DNA of 64,000 nt from Gnetum montanum. Taxonomy: Eukaryota > Streptophyta > Gnetopsida > Gnetales > Gnetaceae. The position numbers and the translations under genes were made by a program. The notes beneath the pieces are model-generated. The model searched no databases. It was not told the origin of the DNA and saw only the letters and a program-made list of their open reading frames with translations. Below, one piece after another: positions 12,503-22,984 of the stretch (positions are counted from its first letter, which is position 1; every line of letters begins with the position of its first letter). The stretch lies in the NCBI GenBank assembly GCA_015680685.1, contig MNCI01004250.1, positions 64,547 through 128,546 of the forward strand, given 5' to 3'.

Positions 12503-13309
12503 TGATGAGTGGCGAGGTACCCCTACACTCAACCATACGAATACGAGCGTTACACGCACAATCCGGTCGAACTCCACAGACTAAGTGCCTACACGCCTTA
12601 TGGAACACTTAAGGTTAATCGTTCGTTGTCTTCCCAAACTCACTTGTATTTTTCACAGTTGTATGGTTAAGTGAGTCTGAGGTATGTGATTTTTATATCT
12701 TTTATGTTTTATCTCCTTATGCTAATGAGGGAAAGGGTGAAGAGACTAAGTAACTAACTTTAACTAACTAAGTTCTAATGCCTAGCATCAGTATTCATCC
12801 CACTTACCGTTCACACCCTAAACCAATGCAACCTTCTGGGATTACCAAATGTTATTCGTTACTGAGATTACCAAACGTAACACACGTGCTCGAAGCGCTC
12901 GTATTGAATGCACTTAACTATGAGAGAAGGGTTGAGAGAGATTTAATTAACTAATAAAGCATTTAAATGATGGACAACAAATAACAATAATTAAAGTTCT
13001 ATTTAGCTTAGTCCATGCACTACCAGGTTTATCCAAAAGTTTATCTTTATTTCCGTACACAAACTTGTGCTCAGGTATAATATTTGCTTGAATAAATATC
13101 CGTTCACTTTGAGACTCCTACTGCAGGCACATGGAAATTATTCTATCTCTAAAGAGGTAAAACTGCCAGAGTTTTGCTAAGGGTTTATATCTAGATGGAG
13201 AAACAAGGAAGAGCCACCTCTTATTTATAGATTTGACGACGGGCTGCGATATCACGTACGATATATCGTGTACATGATATCGTAGCCCATGTGATATCAC
13301 GTCCCATCA
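12503..13309 (-). repeat. Solo LTR, Athila-like gypsy, with perfect TSD
   Basis: 807 bp, starting TGATGAGTGGCGAGG and ending CGTCCCATCA in plus orientation. It is flanked by CAAGT at 12498-12502 and 13310-13314. Its U3 end (13245-13305) carries the GATATC palindrome array in a fairly fresh state. It sits inside the LINE RT frame. Confidence 0.93.
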
Positions 13310-14467
13310 CAAGTTATGTGAAAGAGTTTGTTGTAATAATGAAAGCATATGAAGCCAAAGAAGAACCTTGACGAAGTTGTCACTAAAGAGAAAGACGAAT
13401 CTCAATCCAAAATTTGTTGCAAACTGAGCATTACTATTAGTAAGCAAAGCATATACAAGCCAAATAACGTAATCATCAAATTTGAATTTCTAGAGACATG
13501 CAATAATGAAATCCCATTCCATCTTGTCATAAAATTTAGCATAATCTACCTAAATAAAAGTAATATTCTAATTAGTATCAGAAGCCTATTGCATTCCCTT
13601 CCATGTTGTAATTACATTATTTAAGGTATATCCACCTTTAACAAAACTTGTTTGCTTAAGGTTGATGATATCATCTATAATCTTCTGAATTCAACAAGGT
13701 ATGCATTTAGCTAAAATTTTATAAGCATTATTAAGAAGACTAATAAGCCTATAATTACCAATATGTTGAAGATCTTTATCTTGAGAAAGAAGATGAATCA
13801 TACCTTTATTTATATTTTCACCAAGAGAAACTTGTTTAATAGTTTCATAGAAAACATAAAGAGATCATCTCCAATAATATCCTAATACTTCTCAAAAAAT
13901 TCAACTAAAAGACCATCAAATCTTAGGGCCTTATTGTTTGGTAAATTAAAAATTAGTTTTTTTATTTCATGCATTGTAATGTCTACTTCAAGAATGCTTT
14001 GATATGCTTTTGTTATAAGATGAATATGTGTACTAAAGGTCTCAAAGGTTTTATTTCTAAGACCTTTAGAAGTAAAAATAGAAAAAAAAATGATTTGCTA
14101 AAAATTTGTTACTAATCTCAAGATATGTAGTAATAGAATCATTTATATGATTCTAGTTTTGGTACTTGGCCCTTTTTAAAATAAATTTTAAAAAGATTTT
14201 ACAAGGTTTATTTTTAATTTTCAACTAAGACATGAGACTTTTAGTAAGAGCATTTTTAGTTTCAAAAACATCCCATCATTGTTTATCATAATGATTTTTT
14301 GCTAATGTTTTTTGAGTTTCAACATTGAAGGGATTTTAATGTAAATGTATTTACATTTACTCGATAGATTTTGCAATCTCTTCTTGAATTTGAAACTTTC
14401 ACTTAGCAAATTGCTTTTCAAACCATCTTCCATAATTTTTGGCTCTATAAGTAGTTCTTTGCTATCA

Positions 14468-14938
14468 TGATCCCATTCCTAAATGGTGTTGTTCCATAAC
14501 CAATATAGTATTGTTTTGTAACCAAGTGATGTAATTATTATAATAAGACCCTTAATGGAGGGCATGTTGCAGTAATAAGTATGTCTCTTGAGGTAACATT
14601 TGGAGTATTTATACTTGGTAATTAGAAATTGTATTAGCATGGAGTTGAAAAGCCATATATAGGTGAGTAATAAATGCCAAGTGAAGTGAGATAGAAAAGG
14701 ACTTGGCCAATCCTTTTGACGAAGTCTAGCCTTAACCATGATGGTAATGCTTAATTGCCTCTAAATAATAAATGTCAAAAGAAGCTAATCCCAAAGAAAC
14801 CTCAAAGCATGACCTAATTTTCTCATTAATAATTCTTTTTTTATTTCCTTTTGCATTTTCCTTGTTATGTTCTTTATGCATAATGTCAAATATAATGTAT
14901 ATTTTACATTTTCCATGACATCTAGAAACAAGATGTCA
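14468..14938 (+). repeat. Solo LTR of family B inside the LINE
   Basis: Third copy of the LTR at 3386 and 8305, starting TGATCCCATTCC and ending AGATGTCA. It separates the endonuclease part of the LINE from the RT part. Flanks TATCA and CATCT share only the central ATC, so the TSD is worn or the ends are off by a base or two. Confidence 0.7.
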
Positions 14939-15534
14939 CATCTACCTTCAGTAAGTCCAACCAATATCACTAGTAAGTTTTTGTTTACATTCCATAGACA
15001 TTAAAATATTTTTCTCAATAGGTCATATAAACATATTTACATTAGTATAAGAAAACTCCTCCTTTTGAAAGGAGGAATATATACCAAAGAAAAAAAATAT
15101 TAATAGGAAAATGGTATAATAAAATAACATCTTTCACACTTTTACTTTTCCTCTACACTTCCAAAAAGAAACACTATAGATGTAAAATCTATCTAATAAA
15201 TAATAATTTTTATTATTTTCCTATTGATAATTACATCAAGTATAATTCTTCTCATTTGAATGATTTGAGAATAAAGAAGTAATACCAAAAAGAAACCACC
15301 AAGTTTATCTAAATCACTATCAAACATATTGAAATCACCTTACATAATCCAAAAATGTTTGAACAAAGATAGAAGACATTTCCAAACCTTGGATCAATCT
15401 TTTGATTTATTAAAAGTATAAATATTATAGAGTTTAAAGTCTTCTTTTTCACTTTGATGAGTAATTCGAATGATGCAAGGACACCTCTTCCGAGTCCCAT
15501 TTTCATTCCTATAGGAAATCAATTACTAATTTCG

Positions 15535-16240
15535 TGAAGCTAGAAAGATGTCTTGGTTGAGAGCTAGGTGTGCACAAGAGACGTCCCATGTGGCTAGGAG
15601 AGATCTTGCAAAGTGAGGAGACTTCTCATCCTAGCTAGAGACATCTCCAGGTTTGGGAAGATGTCTACCCTAGGAGGAGATGTCTTCTATAGCCAAGAGT
15701 CATCTCATTTGAGAGCTTGGGTTGACAGAAAGACATCTTGGCAAGCTTGTAGATGTCCTGTATGGTTAAGGAAAGTTCCAAGTTGGTACTTCCAAGTTGG
15801 GAAATAGTTGGGAAAGATGAGAACAAGGTTGGAAATAGCTATAAATCTCCAACATAGTCATGTGAAAGGTTTCCTTAGTGTTCTTGTCCTATAAGTAATA
15901 AATATTATTTGTGTTTGATGTATTGGGAATGCAAAGTTGAACACAAGAGAATTTGGAGAGAGATTGCATGTGTGTGTACATCTCTACGATTAATTGTGTG
16001 TTTGGCCATTATGACTCTAGTGTATGTTGTGTTTAAATCTTAGTCTTGTGTTTGTGGGAGAGATCTAGTTTGATTATGTTTTGCATTGAGGCCAATCGTT
16101 GTGCAGTTGTAGAGCCTATCATAGAGTGTGTGAGTGATTTGTGATGTTTGTCGATTGTGGAATTGTTGTAATTGAAATCTTCTTTGAATTAATTGAAGAT
16201 AGTTCATTTTCTTATTTTCTTAAAAATAAATTATCATACA
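15535..16240 (+). repeat. Solo LTR of a third family, with perfect TSD and an AGATGTCT-rich U3
   Basis: 706 bp from TGAAGCTAGAAAGATG to TTATCATACA, flanked by TTTCG at 15530-15534 and 16241-16245. It splits the LINE endonuclease frame, which resumes on both sides. The first 250 bp hold at least seven copies or near-copies of AGATGTCT and its complement AGACATCT. A TATA-like GCTATAAATC follows at about 15838. It resembles no other LTR in the window. Orientation is inferred from the TATA-like box. Confidence 0.8.
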
Positions 16241-16783
16241 TTTCGGATTCGATGTGTGTTTGAAGGGTTAAAACAAAACAAAGTGACCCTACTCCACCAA
16301 ACAACTCTACCAAGGCTGTCAAAGCAAGAATTCAAGACTTTTTTAGTCCAATTTTTATTAAATATAATAACACCTTCTTTGTTAAATTTATAATTAATAT
16401 AAAAAAAATGCAAATTTTTGAAATGCATTTACCAACGAAACTAATGTCATATGATGAGGTCTTAATTTCTTCAAGAAAAAGAAATTTAAAGATAAATGCT
16501 AATTTGAAATACATTTCCTTATAATTTTTTCTCAAGAGCTATTAGAAAGTTTTCAAACATTCCATGATAATACACTGTGGGATAAAAGGCCTTGACCTTG
16601 ATTTTTCAAGCTTAGCATTTATCTCACGATACATGTCACTAATAGTTGAAAACTTGTTTTCCAATGAAAAACATTTAGAAGATTAGTAGATGTAAAGATA
16701 GTTCATAATCTCTACCAAGAAAAGTTTTGTTCCCAAAGAAAAATTCTCTTTAGATATAGAAAATTTATTATCATCTTGTGTTT

Positions 16784-16836
16784 TAGCCTAGTGGTATGGA
16801 CCTTGGTTTTGTAACCCCAGGTCATAGGTTCAATTC
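16784..16836 (+). mobile_element. tRNA-Thr(TGT)-like SINE head or tRNA pseudogene
   Basis: A-box TAGCCTAGTGGTATGG (16784-16799) and B-box GGTTCAATTC (16827-16836) have true tRNA spacing (53 nt from A-box start to B-box end). Between them CTTGGTTTTGTAACCCCAG can form an anticodon-like arm with TGT in the loop. The acceptor stem does not pair, so it is not a working tRNA. It lies in AT-rich sequence with no other gene. Confidence 0.5.
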
Positions 16837-16899
16837 TACTAGATAGTATTAAGTTATAAAATAAGGTTGCATTTGTGATTGTTAAAAAATGCCATTATT

Positions 16900-18826
16900 T
16901 TTCTTTTTAAATAAATATTATTTCTTTTCTTCACAAATAACTTATCTATTGTAATAAGGAGAAATTCCAATATCATGGCCCTTGCAACCACAATAGCTAG
17001 TACATTTTCATAAATCATAGCATGTAATTTTCTTAATTATAAAATCATTGATTACCTACCTTGAGTTTTAATTTTGTCTTCCCTTGTTGAAATTAACCTC
17101 TACAAAATAACCTATGCATTAGATACCATCTAATAATGTTTTAAACTCAATTTTGAGGATTGTGTCAATGCTACTAACAATCTTACTTTCAGTAGTTAAA
17201 AAAATGTGGAAGATTTTCTAATTCAATATAGTAAGGAATTTTAGAATAATCAAAAGAATTGTGATTGAGATCCACTTTCCATTTTTGAGTAATAAAAGCA
17301 TTGCAATGATTTGTAAAACCTTTAAAATCCAAGGCTTTCTCAGAATTTGAAAGTTCAACAAGCAAAAAAAAAATAGAGAAAAATAACAATAGTCCAAAAC
17401 ACTAATTCCATAGAATTTAAGGAGAGTTTGAATCATTAATGTAAAACTTCTATTCTAGCAAATAAATCCTATAATATATTGAAAGATATGTTGGGAAATG
17501 ATATTTTTTTATAGATTCAAATAAATCATCAAGTAAAACAAAATCAATAACTTCAAAATCCTTCACATTTTTTTGTAATCTTAGAGACATTATTATTCTC
17601 CATGTTCATGTCATGCCTCACTGAAAAATTCTCCACTGGAAGATTTACTAGAAACCCCCAAGATCAACAAAATTTCAAGCACTTTACTTGTAGAAGTGAA
17701 AGGTTTGTAAATCATAAGATTTCCATGTTAAAGGAAGTCGCAAGTTTAATTTCTCTATCATTGCATAGGGTCATTGCCTTGAGGCTTGATGATTACCCTA
17801 CAAAGGAGGTTTTAGGAAGGTTAGTAAATGCACAAAAGTCTAATGTCTTTTTAATTAGCTATGTCCAAACTCAAACTTACACTTTACAACCAAATGTATG
17901 CTACAATCAGTGTTTTAGAATTTGGCGAATATTGGCCAATTTTGCAAATATTCTCCAAATAATCACATTACTAAATAACAACTATTCAATTCCATTATTC
18001 TTTGAAAAATCACCGAATGTTGATGAATATTAACAATTACACAAACGTACCTAATAATTGCCAATATTGGCAAATTGAAAATACTTATTCTAATACACTC
18101 CAAAGTCAGTGTAGCATCAACTTTAGATTTGGTATAGTTTTGTTGACATTGTACCTATGAGTATAGTGTATAGTGTATATTGTACAAGTATACACTAAAA
18201 TTTAGAGGTGTGTTGAACCAGTATTTATTTGTTGGCAGGAAAATAAGAAATGAGAAGGTTGCTATTTTTGATACTGAATGGACAGTGCAAACATGTTTAT
18301 GGTTCCGAATAGATATACCAAATCCAAGTTGAAAACTATAGCGACACTTTTAAAACCTACAAAAATATATCCAGATAGGAATTTCTTGAAGGATAAATCA
18401 AGGGAAATAACTGCAAAATTTAGAAAATAAGGAGCATGATAAGAGGCAGAAATTATTTGATTAGATGCGTCTTGAATCACTTTATAATGTGAATTCATGT
18501 ACAGTCCAACGCATGGCTGAAAAAGAGTAAAAAGCATACTGCATGTTGCCTTAGAATTCAAACACCCTTTAAATTATTAAAGATTAATCTATCAAGAACG
18601 CTGTTTACCGTTTTTCTAAAATAAGTGTTAAAATAAAACATCGTAGAATGGTTGGTCCAGGAAATGCACCAACGTATTGAATAAGAATTAGCCACAGTTC
18701 ATACTTTACCAGCCAGGATGGGAAAGAAAGTTTAGGCCAATGGACAGGACAGCTATAATAAAATCTTTCAAAAGAAAAAGAATAAAAAATAAAAGAGAGA
18801 GAGAAAAAAAGACTTGTTAACCAAGC
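16900..18826. other. No recognised gene; one unassigned 143-codon open frame
   Basis: A plus-strand frame at 17602-18033 is open for 143 codons, but it matches nothing I know and has no splice or codon signature. A minus-strand frame at 17189-17436 could be a LINE ORF1 relic upstream of the endonuclease, but no motif supports this. Sequence just below 18827 should be the 3' UTR of the IPK gene. Confidence 0.4.
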
Positions 18827-19101
18827 CTAGGTTGTATACCTAACTAGTGTTCCAACCCAGCTATCAAGCATCGCATTGCTTACTCCATGTTTCAAGGCAT
18901 TCAAGGAGTGCTCAGTACCCGCCTGGAATCAAACAACTAGTCCGTTGTAAAATCATATTCTTAAAAACTTAAATAGACTTATTAATAAATTACTTACTTC
19001 GACAATCAGCACATCTATTCCAAGCCTAGCAATAGTGGCAGCTTCCTCAATCTTAGCAGCCATTCCTCCAGTTGTATGATGGGTTGCAATGTCTGTGTCT
19101 A
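18827..19101 (-). CDS. IPK: Isopentenyl phosphate kinase, last two exons (partial gene)
   Basis: IPK phosphorylates isopentenyl phosphate to isopentenyl diphosphate, feeding isoprenoid synthesis in the plant cytosol. It belongs to the amino-acid kinase fold. The penultimate exon (19101-18998, 104 nt) encodes DTDIATHHTTGGMAAKIEEA then ATIARLGIDVLIVE. The last exon (18922-18827) encodes AGTEHSLNALKHGVSNAM then LDSWVGTLVRYTT and a TAG stop. Plant IPKs share the TTGGM..KI.EAA.IA+LG+DVYIV, AxT.HS..AL and D.W+GT++R blocks in this order. The 75-nt intron (18997-18923) runs GTAAGT to CAG in phase 0, and the upstream acceptor reads TTTGTTTCAG. Both exons are fully open. No earlier exon (glycine-rich N-terminus, HGDAVLD or LTDV region) was found, so the rest lies beyond large introns or the fragment is a relic. 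Confidence 0.82.
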
Positions 19102-19711
19102 CTGAAACAAATAATGGCATTATTAGAAATGAGTTATAATAAGGCTGCAAATTAGAATAAATAAAACAAAAAACATATTATCTTCTTTGCATGATGATAT
19201 CAGATACGTTTATCTGGTTTCTGCCCCCTTCTATTTACATACAGTTGGTTGCTTTGGAATGCAATTCTTCTCTTCTAAAAGCTTTGGAATTCCTTTTATT
19301 CTTTTCCATAGAGGAACACACTATCTTTGGTTCCCATCGTCGCAATTGGCACATACAGAAGAAGAGAATGAACTCTCATAGCTTTCAAAAATTGGCATAA
19401 ATTATATTGCAAGGGATCATTGTTTATTAAGAATTGCAAGAAATTCATGTCCATAACATGCTTCATCTGCCAAAATTGGCATAACAGCCTTGATGAGTCA
19501 ACTTTAAAATAAGAAAACTACTCATCTCAGTTAATAAGCTAACTTGATGGGATGGTCAGGAACCATGTCGCTTTTTACAGTGTTTCCTCATAGGAAAGCC
19601 TTTGCTGCATGCTTATAGTCTCCCCTTGCCTGTCCTCCGTATTACAAAGCTGCTCAACAAGACAAGCAGGGCCTTCATACAGTCGACACAAGAAGAGCTA
19701 CAATTACAGCA

Positions 19712-19766
19712 CAGGTATTTAAACGAGGGTCTCTACGAAGAGAGACCAATGCCTTAACCCCTCAAT
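19712..19766 (-). mobile_element. tRNA-derived SINE-like remnant
   Basis: The minus strand reads TGAGGGGTTAAGGCATTGG (A-box-like), then a hairpin TCTCTCTTCGTAGAGA, then a decayed B-box (CTCGTTTAAATACC). This order is typical of tRNA-derived plant SINEs. It lies in the 5' flank or intron side of the IPK exons. Confidence 0.4.
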
Positions 19767-19936
19767 GATGGGTCAAACCCCTAACTAATAAAATGCTTTA
19801 TGCCTTTATTGGTGTTCCAACATATCCAGTGTTCACTGATAAAGTCTAGTAATAACTATGGTTTGTCCTAATGACAGACTCTTAACGATAATGAAATTGA
19901 AACTGAATTGTTTCATTAGTGTCTATATGGAGAACC

Positions 19937-20044
19937 CTAAACAAAGTTCAATGTCAACCATATGCCTAAACAAAGTTCAATGTCAACCATATGCCTATGT
20001 CTCTGAGTATAACCCATGCCTATGTCTCTGAGTATAACCCATGC
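19937..20044. repeat. Two adjoining perfect tandem duplications (29 bp x2, 25 bp x2)
   Basis: The 29-bp unit at 19937-19965 is repeated exactly at 19966-19994. The next 25-bp unit at 19995-20019 is repeated exactly at 20020-20044. Neither overlaps an N. Perfect identity next to old diverged sequence suggests a very recent event or an assembly artefact. Confidence 0.95.
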
Positions 20045-20097
20045 GATTGAACCTGTTCTTTTTAGGATGCAAGTCAAAAGCCTTAACCAACAGGCTA
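20043..20097 (-). mobile_element. tRNA-derived SINE-like remnant
   Basis: On the minus strand TAGCCTGTTGGTTAAGG (A-box, 20081-20097) and GGTTCAATCGC (B-box, 20043-20053) sit at tRNA-like spacing (55 nt). No matching acceptor stem is present. It is the second such element within 350 bp. Confidence 0.45.
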
Positions 20098-20109
20098 CAC
20101 TTTACTGGG

Positions 20110-21912
20110 CAATAAAGGGTACGGAAAATATACGGGAAGGAAATTAATGTTTCAAGGAGATGGGCCATAAACAGCTCAAAAAGTCACAGCCTTATCACAA
20201 CTGCATGAGGTAGATATCACAAAAACATGGTGTATAAATTGCCAATGGTGCACAGATGCATGCATTCAAACAATTCGTTAAATGAGACAGCTAAGTTACC
20301 GTGCTTTCATCAATATGTTGATGAATATCAAATGGTTGGCAAGCAACATGAAAGTTGCAGTGATGCCAACGGAGCTTTTTTGTTAATTAGCATGAAAACA
20401 GATTGGGATATCAACAGTAAATGTTCATATACAAGGAAAATATATTAGAGGCAGAAACAGCCACGAACTTCTATTCACAAACTTACTGCTAAGGTTTCAC
20501 AACGACTGGGAAGCTAAGGCTAAGCTTTTGCACAAAACATTACCACGATATCCAACTGCATGAGTGTGTTGTAGGAATTGATCCTCTTTCACTTCTATCA
20601 ATTTGGGACCTAGTTACAGACTTAAAATTAACTCTATAAAGAAAAAGAGATCATTGGAGTTAAGCATATGTATTCATATACAGTGCATTTTGCATTGGAG
20701 TTGACCTAGATAACAATGTGAAGGAGCTAATACATTTGCAGGTATAACGTAAAATATCCAACAACCATTGCACATACAACACCTCCCCATAGACCCTTCA
20801 GACTGGGTTGCACTAATATAACTCTTCTTGGTTTAGCACCTGTACCTACCTTGATGTTGATGATTTAGAGCTAGGCCCACAGTATACATCCATAAAGCAC
20901 TAGAGCTTGTACAATTGTTTGAAAAAGATTATTATAAAATTATTTAAGTCCAAATGTTGTGATCGCTACATTTGTTCTTCATTGTATATAAAGTTTTCCA
21001 GCTATTATGATTTAAATAGTGATTTTGGTCAGGAGGATTGTTTGCCTTGGGATTTAATGTCATAAACAAGCATCTATCACAAAAGTATGTTTAAATACAT
21101 TGTTGAATCACATTCATGGTTAAATATTATCCATGAAAAGTAATTTTGTTTTCTGATGTTTTATAATGTGTTCAACTGTTTGTTTCCAAAACATTTTGCT
21201 AGCACACCTATCTTTTCGCTCACTTGTTGACACCTAATTTTTTCAAGTGGCCACCAACTTCCGGATGACTTTTAGAAAAGGCTAGATATCATAATTGAAT
21301 ACTTCTTCAGTAACAGAAAAAGAATTCAATTATGATATATCGGTTTATTTATTTAGAATATTTAGAATGAGTTTGGGCAAAGTGCCCAAATGAGTTTAGA
21401 ATAAAACATGAGCACTTGTAGACTTAAGCTTATTTATAGTGGATGGGTTAAGGGTGTACTTTTTAAAAAAATTTTAATGCACCATTTTTGAATATTAGAG
21501 TAGCTAATAGTAAAAATAATCAAAATAACTTTAACAACTTGATGATTTTAGTTATCTTAGAGCCTTGGGAAACATGATTATGAAATACTCTTGAGCTTAC
21601 ATGCTAAAATGTTTTTGAATTTTGGGCTAACTAAGATTTTAGAAAGGGTTAATCATTAATGAAAAATTATCAAAACTAATGTTGATCCTTTGGTGATTTT
21701 AGATGATGCCAAATAGAATCCTTGAGGTTGAAGGTCCTGTAAAAAGAAAAGGAAATGAAGCCAAGAGGAGAATAATAGAGGATATGTCCATGGACAAATA
21801 GTAGAACATACCCATAAGATTGTGAGGAGAAATTTCAGTCCACCCCTCAAAAATGTTCTGCATAGAAGAGAAGCATCAACATAACAATCAAGGTTGGAAA
21901 GTCTACCACCAT
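20110..21912. other. No recognised gene; flank of the nested gypsy insertion
   Basis: Contains only short chance frames (73 and 64 codons). It holds a strong hairpin at 21286-21338 and a small palindrome at 21372-21390. The last stretch before 21912 may belong to the older gypsy element whose 3' end resumes at 40198, but no domain shows this. Confidence 0.4.
21286..21338. repeat. Hairpin: 15-bp perfect inverted repeat
   Basis: ATATCATAATTGAAT (21286-21300) and its exact reverse complement (21324-21338) are separated by 23 nt. A second palindrome, TTTGGGCA-AAG-TGCCCAAA, follows at 21372-21390. It could be a foldback or MITE core. No TSD identified. Confidence 0.7.
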
Positions 21913-22746
21913 TGATTAATCACCATTTTGTATTCCATGATGTCACATACACAACGTCGAGGCCTATATTCGATGTCAGATATCTAACGTTGGGGTATAT
22001 TTTCTAAGTCTATAAATACCACACCTGGGCTCTTGTTTTGAGTAAGTTTTGAATTTTTAGTTTTAGTTTTCAAGAAAGGTAGTGAAGCTCTTGTAGTTTA
22101 TTTTCCTCAAAGTTAGACTATTTTTTGAGTGCCTACAGAAGGAGTCTAAAGTGTGTACGATTCTTTGTTTGAGTACTAATGTACCTGAGCACAACAATGT
22201 GATAGGAATAAAATGAACCCTTTTGTCAATCCTTGCAACACTAAGAATAGCTTAATATTTTCTTTATTGCATTTTACTTTCTTGTTCTTTACTTTAATGC
22301 ATTTGATTCAACAATTTATTTTTAGTAGTTAATGAACATGAGCATGACCACCTCGAGTATTCATATAGTATTTAGTAACCCAGCGCTGCATAGCATTTGC
22401 TAGTCTAGTAGTGCTATATGTGTTTAGAAAAGTGGGGCGGTTATTTGTGTTAGGCTAGCTAGGCAATAGACATTAGTTTCCAATCTACGCTACCCTTATT
22501 CTTATTGTAAGTGATTAAATTCATAAAATATAAAACAAAAAAAATTCATATACCTCAATTACACTTAAACCATACCCTTGAGCCTCACAAGTATAGTTGG
22601 GAAGACAAGGAATGTTGTTAATTTCATTTCCCTTCTTAGAAGAAACTAGTGTACGAGATAAGTATAGGTCCATAGAATTTGGTTGGATTGTCTGAACACC
22701 TTAGTGATTCATATGGTTGGACATAGGGGTACCTTGTCTCTCATCA
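21913..22746 (+). repeat. 5' LTR of outer element
   Basis: 834 bp, TGATTAATCACC to TCTCATCA, with a TATA box TATAAATA at 22011-22018. Its U3 lacks the GATATC array of the other LTRs and carries ACGTCGAGGCC and AACGTTGGGG blocks. The 3' partner is much shorter (321 bp) because of an internal loss of about 500 bp. Confidence 0.9.
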
Positions 22747-22747
22747 T

Positions 22748-22765
22748 TGGCACCATTGCTAAGGA
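22748..22765 (+). promoter_or_regulatory. Primer-binding site, tRNA-Asp type
   Basis: TGGCACCATTGCTAAGGA, 1 nt after the LTR, differs from the complement of the plant tRNA-Asp 3' end (TGGCGCCGTTGCCGGGGA) at only a few, mostly transition, positions. It primes minus-strand DNA synthesis. Confidence 0.85.
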
Positions 22766-22984
22766 CCTTTTTGTTGTTTTATGCACTATATAGGACCTTG
22801 TGAAAATTATTTAAATCATTAGAATGAACCTAAGAGTCATATCTTATTTCACAATTACTACAACAAATTCTCAAAGCACACTATGATTTTTATTTTGTTA
22901 ATTGAAAATGTTTTCTTGTCATAGGAGTGCTTCTCCACCCATACCTAATAATGTTCATTCGACAAAGCCTCAACAGTACTGAAT

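Larger units (their letters stand above)
10965..16430 (-). pseudogene. L1-like LINE ORF2 (endonuclease to RT), interrupted by three solo LTRs
   Basis: Reading down the minus strand: endonuclease residues EGVIIF.NKNW...DSLGRVVW (16246-16428), then ...HFWIM.GDFNMF with the GDFNM box at 15325-15339. RT follows: KALRFDGLLVEFF (near 13915), YRLISLLNNAYKILAK and Q..FVKGG (about 13620-13780), then FANDSF, the FADD box with one Asp lost (12411-12422). Next come WSIKQNNKGFSRVSW and KKDGGLAFIHYYKQG (about 11560-11660), and a C-terminal open frame at 10968-11216. Frameshifts and stops are frequent. Solo LTRs at 15535-16240, 14468-14938 and 12503-13309 interrupt it, and the frame resumes after each. Part of ORF1 may lie above 16430 but I cannot recognise it. 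Confidence 0.8.

Noticed and set aside
16784-16836. Functional tRNA-Thr gene
   Set aside because: The A and B boxes are present but the acceptor stem does not pair and the anticodon stem has mismatches.
17602-18033. 143-codon plus-strand open frame as a protein gene
   Set aside because: No recognisable domain, biased AT-driven composition, no splice or promoter context. It may be chance.
20495-20640. Minus-strand stretch with coding look (PKLIEVKEDQFLQHTHAVGY, flanked by AG and GTAAGT) as an upstream IPK exon
   Set aside because: It does not align with the IPK region expected before the TTGGM exon. The frame reaching the GTAAGT has stops, and the exon phase does not fit the next exon.
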